Shown here: one piece after another, positions 62,712 to 64,000 of the stretch | How positions within the stretch are numbered: the stretch's first letter is position 1 | How the letters are laid out: each line of letters opens with the position of its first letter | DNA from: SZUA-265 sp965651905 | Lineage (GTDB): Bacteria; Myxococcota_A; Polyangia; Polyangiales; Polyangiaceae | Length of the DNA stretch: 64,000 bases | Direction of reading: 5' to 3' | NCBI GenBank assembly: GCA_965651905.1 | Contig: CBFGUG010000008.1 | Span: forward strand, 62,001-126,000 | Notes under the pieces: generated by a model | What the model saw: the letters and a program-made list of their open reading frames with translations, nothing else | Databases searched by the model: none | Told to the model about the DNA's origin: nothing | Made by a program: the position numbers and the translations under genes

Positions 62712-64000
62712 TTGCGCAAGATAACTATCGACTACAGCTTCACAGACCTGGTTTGCGTTACTGTGATCGCGGCGGTAGTGACGGCATGGGTCGCGTCAGC
62801 TGGAGGCGCGTTCTCCTTTCGCATGCTGCTGGCTTGCGAGGCGATGTTCTTCCTGTTGTACGCGGTTGGCTCGTTCGTGGCGGCGTACAGCTCGCTATCT
62901 GCAGGTCTGTTGTTCGATCTGCCGCTGCGCTTGCTGACGGGTTACGCATTGGTGAACACCGCGCTGCTCATCTTGGCGGTGATTTCGCCGCTCGGCGTCT
63001 TGGTCAACTTCCTGATCTTGTGCGCCATAGTCATGGGTGCGCTCTGGTTTGCTGCTCGTCTCCGGGCAGGCCCAGGAAGTGCGGCGAGTTGCTTCGCGGT
63101 AGGCCTCGTGGCTGCCGCGACGACGTTGTGGTGTCAGGATTCGATAGATCCGATCTCTCAGCAGGGGGAGGTCGTCGTCTTCAAGCCTTGGGTAGACAGC
63201 TTCTATCACGCTGTTCACATCCGCATGTTTGCTGCAAGTGAGGGCGTAGCGACGCTCGAGGACTTTCGCTTGGCTGGCGTTCCCGCACGCCTGTATCACT
63301 ATGGTGTATACATGCTGCCAGCGGTCCTGAAGGCTGCGTCGGGGGTCCATTCGTACGCTGCTTTCGCGGGGGCACTAGCGCCCCTCGGCGTGTTCTTCAC
63401 GGGCTTGGCTGCCTACGCCTTTTTTGGGTCCTTGTGGGGGGCTTGGTCCGGATTCACTGCCTGCGTTGCCCTGCTACTTCTGCCAGATGGATCACAGCAG
63501 GGCATCGATAACCCGTTCATGTCCTACCATTGGCTGACTCAGATCTCACCGAGTGCCACCTACGGACTAGCGCTGATTGCTGTTGCTTGGCTGCTCGTTG
63601 TCGTCGGCTGCACGCGGGGTAGTCCGCGACAAGTGATCGCTGGGTGGCTGCTGGCGGGTGTCGTGGTCGCCTACAAGCTGCACTACGTCGTCGCGAGTGC
63701 GCTGCCTCTGCTAATCGTGCCCGCTCTGTTCTTCCATGGACGGTTCCGCGTGCGACAGCGCGCGTCGTGGATCGTGCTTGCGTCTGCATTCTACGTCGCG
63801 GCGTTGTCGCTCGGGCAGCATGTGCCGGGGGTGCCTGTGATCCGACTAGACGGATCCGGCATCGGTGAGATCTTGCACCTCGTACTGTCGTTCGCGACGC
63901 CAGGTGAGCTGCGCGATGCCGTCATCCAGCGCGTGGGTCGCGACGCACCGTGGACCTGGAACTTGTGCTTGGGCGGGCCGTACGTCTTACTTGCGGCGCT
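62712..64000 (+). CDS. large polytopic membrane protein, GT-C-like (3' end outside window)
   Basis: A frame starting with TTG at 62712, five bases after GAGGTG, stays open to the window edge (429 codons). It is strongly hydrophobic with about ten membrane segments. The first loops contain an acidic or aromatic pattern (DSFYHAVHIRMFAASEG, LYHYGVYMLP) and a long exposed loop with NPFMSYHWLTQISPSATYG. The plan resembles GT-C glycosyltransferases and flippase-like membrane enzymes that use lipid-linked sugars. Position in the operon after GtrB-like and SDR genes supports a transferase of the finished sugar. Length and class must be judged from outside this window. Confidence 0.8.
   Translation, partial: MRKITIDYSFTDLVCVTVIAAVVTAWVASAGGAFSFRMLLACEAMFFLLYAVGSFVAAYSSLSAGLLFDLPLRLLTGYALVNTALLILAVISPLGVLVNFLILCAIVMGALWFAARLRAGPGSAASCFAVGLVAAATTLWCQDSIDPISQQGEVVVFKPWVDSFYHAVHIRMFAASEGVATLEDFRLAGVPARLYHYGVYMLPAVLKAASGVHSYAAFAGALAPLGVFFTGLAAYAFFGSLWGAWSGFTACVALLLLPDGSQQGIDNPFMSYHWLTQISPSATYGLALIAVAWLLVVVGCTRGSPRQVIAGWLLAGVVVAYKLHYVVASALPLLIVPALFFHGRFRVRQRASWIVLASAFYVAALSLGQHVPGVPVIRLDGSGIGEILHLVLSFATPGELRDAVIQRVGRDAPWTWNLCLGGPYVLLAA

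Overview
The window looks like chromosome of a high-GC, Gram-negative predatory or saprophytic bacterium, most probably a myxobacterium (Myxococcota, class Polyangia). This is an inference from gene content. About fifteen predicted lipoproteins carry long low-complexity linkers rich in Asp/Ser, Gly/Ser or Gly/Met. There is a DUF1552/DUF1592-type pair, there are double-HTH DUF4423-type regulators, and two-component genes are numerous. I see no rRNA, tRNA, CRISPR array, phage module or intact insertion sequence.

Layout. 1-3.4 kb: a hybrid histidine kinase cut by the left edge, translationally coupled to a receiver-GGDEF diguanylate cyclase. 3.4-11.5 kb (minus strand): two small groups of membrane, zinc-ribbon and lipoprotein genes, including a pentapeptide-repeat protein with a channel-like C-terminus and a metzincin-type lipoprotein. 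11.9-17.8 kb: a secreted alpha/beta-hydrolase, an 850-bp gene-free stretch holding a MITE-like palindromic element, a ferritin-like lipoprotein with a huge Asp/Ser linker, a DUF481-type barrel and a desaturase-like diiron protein. 18.1-19.5 kb: an ldhA-type dehydrogenase bracketed by 66-bp inverted repeats. 19.9-33 kb: a CE15-like esterase, a CotH lipoprotein, a c-heme lipoprotein, and two regulator/lipoprotein divergent pairs. 33-35 kb: a sugar-acid dehydratase. 35-41 kb: a propeller-like lipoprotein and a two-component cluster (sigma-54 activator, receiver-kinase, lone receiver), then 820 bp without a clear gene. 41-50.8 kb: hydrolase and unknown lipoproteins, a decaying lipoprotein gene, an ECF sigma/FecR pair and a glutaminase. 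50.8-55.5 kb: the DUF1592/DUF1552 pair and a nucleoside-hydrolase-like lipoprotein. 55.8-64 kb: a glycan region with two GT2 enzymes, a GH54 lipoprotein, a split transketolase, an SDR and a large membrane protein running off the right edge.

How the genes fit together. Most products act at the cell surface: lipoprotein hydrolases and binding proteins for plant or cell-wall polysaccharides and proteins, controlled by two-component, ECF and DUF4423-type regulators. The right-hand operon probably makes an unusual sugar and delivers it through a polyprenyl-phosphate carrier to the envelope. Names come from motifs I can read in the translations. No database search was possible, so specific substrates are inference.
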